The position numbers and the translations under genes were made by a program. The notes beneath the pieces were generated by a model. The model worked only from the letters and a program-made list of their open reading frames with translations, had not been told where the DNA came from and did no database searches. Below are positions 28,595 through 28,842 of a stretch of 28,842 nucleotides of DNA, in pieces. Source of the DNA: a virus; the IMG/VR virus record IMGVR_UViG_3300048591_000519, positions 1-28,842 of that record. One strand, 5' to 3'. How positions within the stretch are numbered: the first letter of the stretch is position 1; every line of letters begins with the position of its first letter.

Positions 28595-28842
28595 TGGGTG
28601 TCAGCTTCTCGATCTCGCGCTCGAGGTACTCGGCGAGCAGTCCCTCGATGAGCTGCGCGTTCTCCTGCAGTGCCGGCACCAGAAACTCCTGGGCACTCTG
28701 GCGCTGGGTGCCGAGCTCGAGGAACCGCCAGTACCAGGTGTCACCGCCCGGGTTGTTTTTGCTCCCGGCGGTCTTGTACGTCCGGCCCACCCGCTGCTGG
28801 CGTCGGTTCTGGCGGGTGTTGGCGTACTGCTTCGCCCCGCCC
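28575..28842 (-). CDS. HK97 gp10-like tail protein, 5' end cut by the window
   Basis: The reading frame is open to the window edge, so the N-terminus is missing and the true start lies beyond 28842. The visible part includes YANTRQNRRQQR, RTYKTAGSKNNPGGDTWYWR and FLELGTQRQSAQEFLVPALQ, the C-terminal signature of HK97 gp10-type head-tail connector or tail proteins. An internal GTG at 28790 is in frame but not needed. It comes directly before the DUF3168 gene, the usual order. Confidence 0.85.
   Translation of the reverse strand, partial: GGAKQYANTRQNRRQQRVGRTYKTAGSKNNPGGDTWYWRFLELGTQRQSAQEFLVPALQENAQLIEGLLAEYLEREIEKLTPNVPTAV

Overview
This window is a stretch of a temperate siphovirus (long, non-contractile tail) with high GC content, infecting a Gram-negative, probably proteobacterial, host. 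The evidence is a lambda-like order of immunity, recombination, integration, tail and lysis genes; a tail-tip block of the type shared with gene transfer agents (DUF2460, DUF2163, NlpC/P60, J-like hub); a phage-borne outer-membrane beta-barrel protein; and a tRNA-Arg fragment beside the integrase. Almost every gene touches the next through 4-base ATGA/GTGA or TGATG overlaps, so the window is a few tightly coupled operons. Phage genes lie on both sides of the tRNA fragment, so it reads as attP of an unintegrated or circularised genome rather than a prophage end.

Region by region. (1) Positions 82-4166, minus strand: the early operon, running from a Cro/YdaS-like regulator through ribbon-helix-helix-like, HNH, nuclease-like, winged-helix and VRR-NUC genes to a Q-like regulator and a strong terminator. 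(2) 4167-5600: the immunity region, with repeated operators, a short repressor, an outer-membrane protein in the place lambda uses for rexAB, and a terminator. (3) 5602-10995, plus strand: the second early operon, with small proteins, an HNH nuclease, RecT, a DUF4224 protein, a tyrosine integrase, and an HNH protein fused to what looks like the helicase-binding domain of DnaG. (4) 10960-11179: attP. (5) 28842 down to 11179, minus strand: late tail and lysis genes in order: head-tail/tail completion, major tail protein, frameshifted chaperone pair, a homing endonuclease with two nuclease domains, tape measure, DUF2460, a seven-gene insertion rich in glycosyltransferases, DUF2163 hub, NlpC/P60, a 1635-residue tail-tip protein, endolysin, holin and a small last gene. 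Head and packaging genes are not in the window and must lie beyond its ends.

How it works together. One repressor probably controls two nearly identical promoter-operator modules facing opposite ways (PR-like at 4174-4215, PL-like at 5552-5593), each with two operators 25 bp apart and a start codon 7-8 bases after the -10, which implies leaderless transcripts. The outer-membrane protein follows the repressor and should be made in the lysogen. The late operon carries a set of sugar-transfer and methyl-transfer genes translationally coupled to tail genes, which suggests modification of the virion during assembly, though surface modification of the host is also possible.

The observations I rate highest are the glycosylation-type cassette inside the tail-tip operon, the HNH/GIY-YIG double nuclease, the HNH-DnaG fusion next to attP, and the duplicated leaderless promoter-operator module. 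All functional calls rest on reading motifs by eye; no database search was possible.
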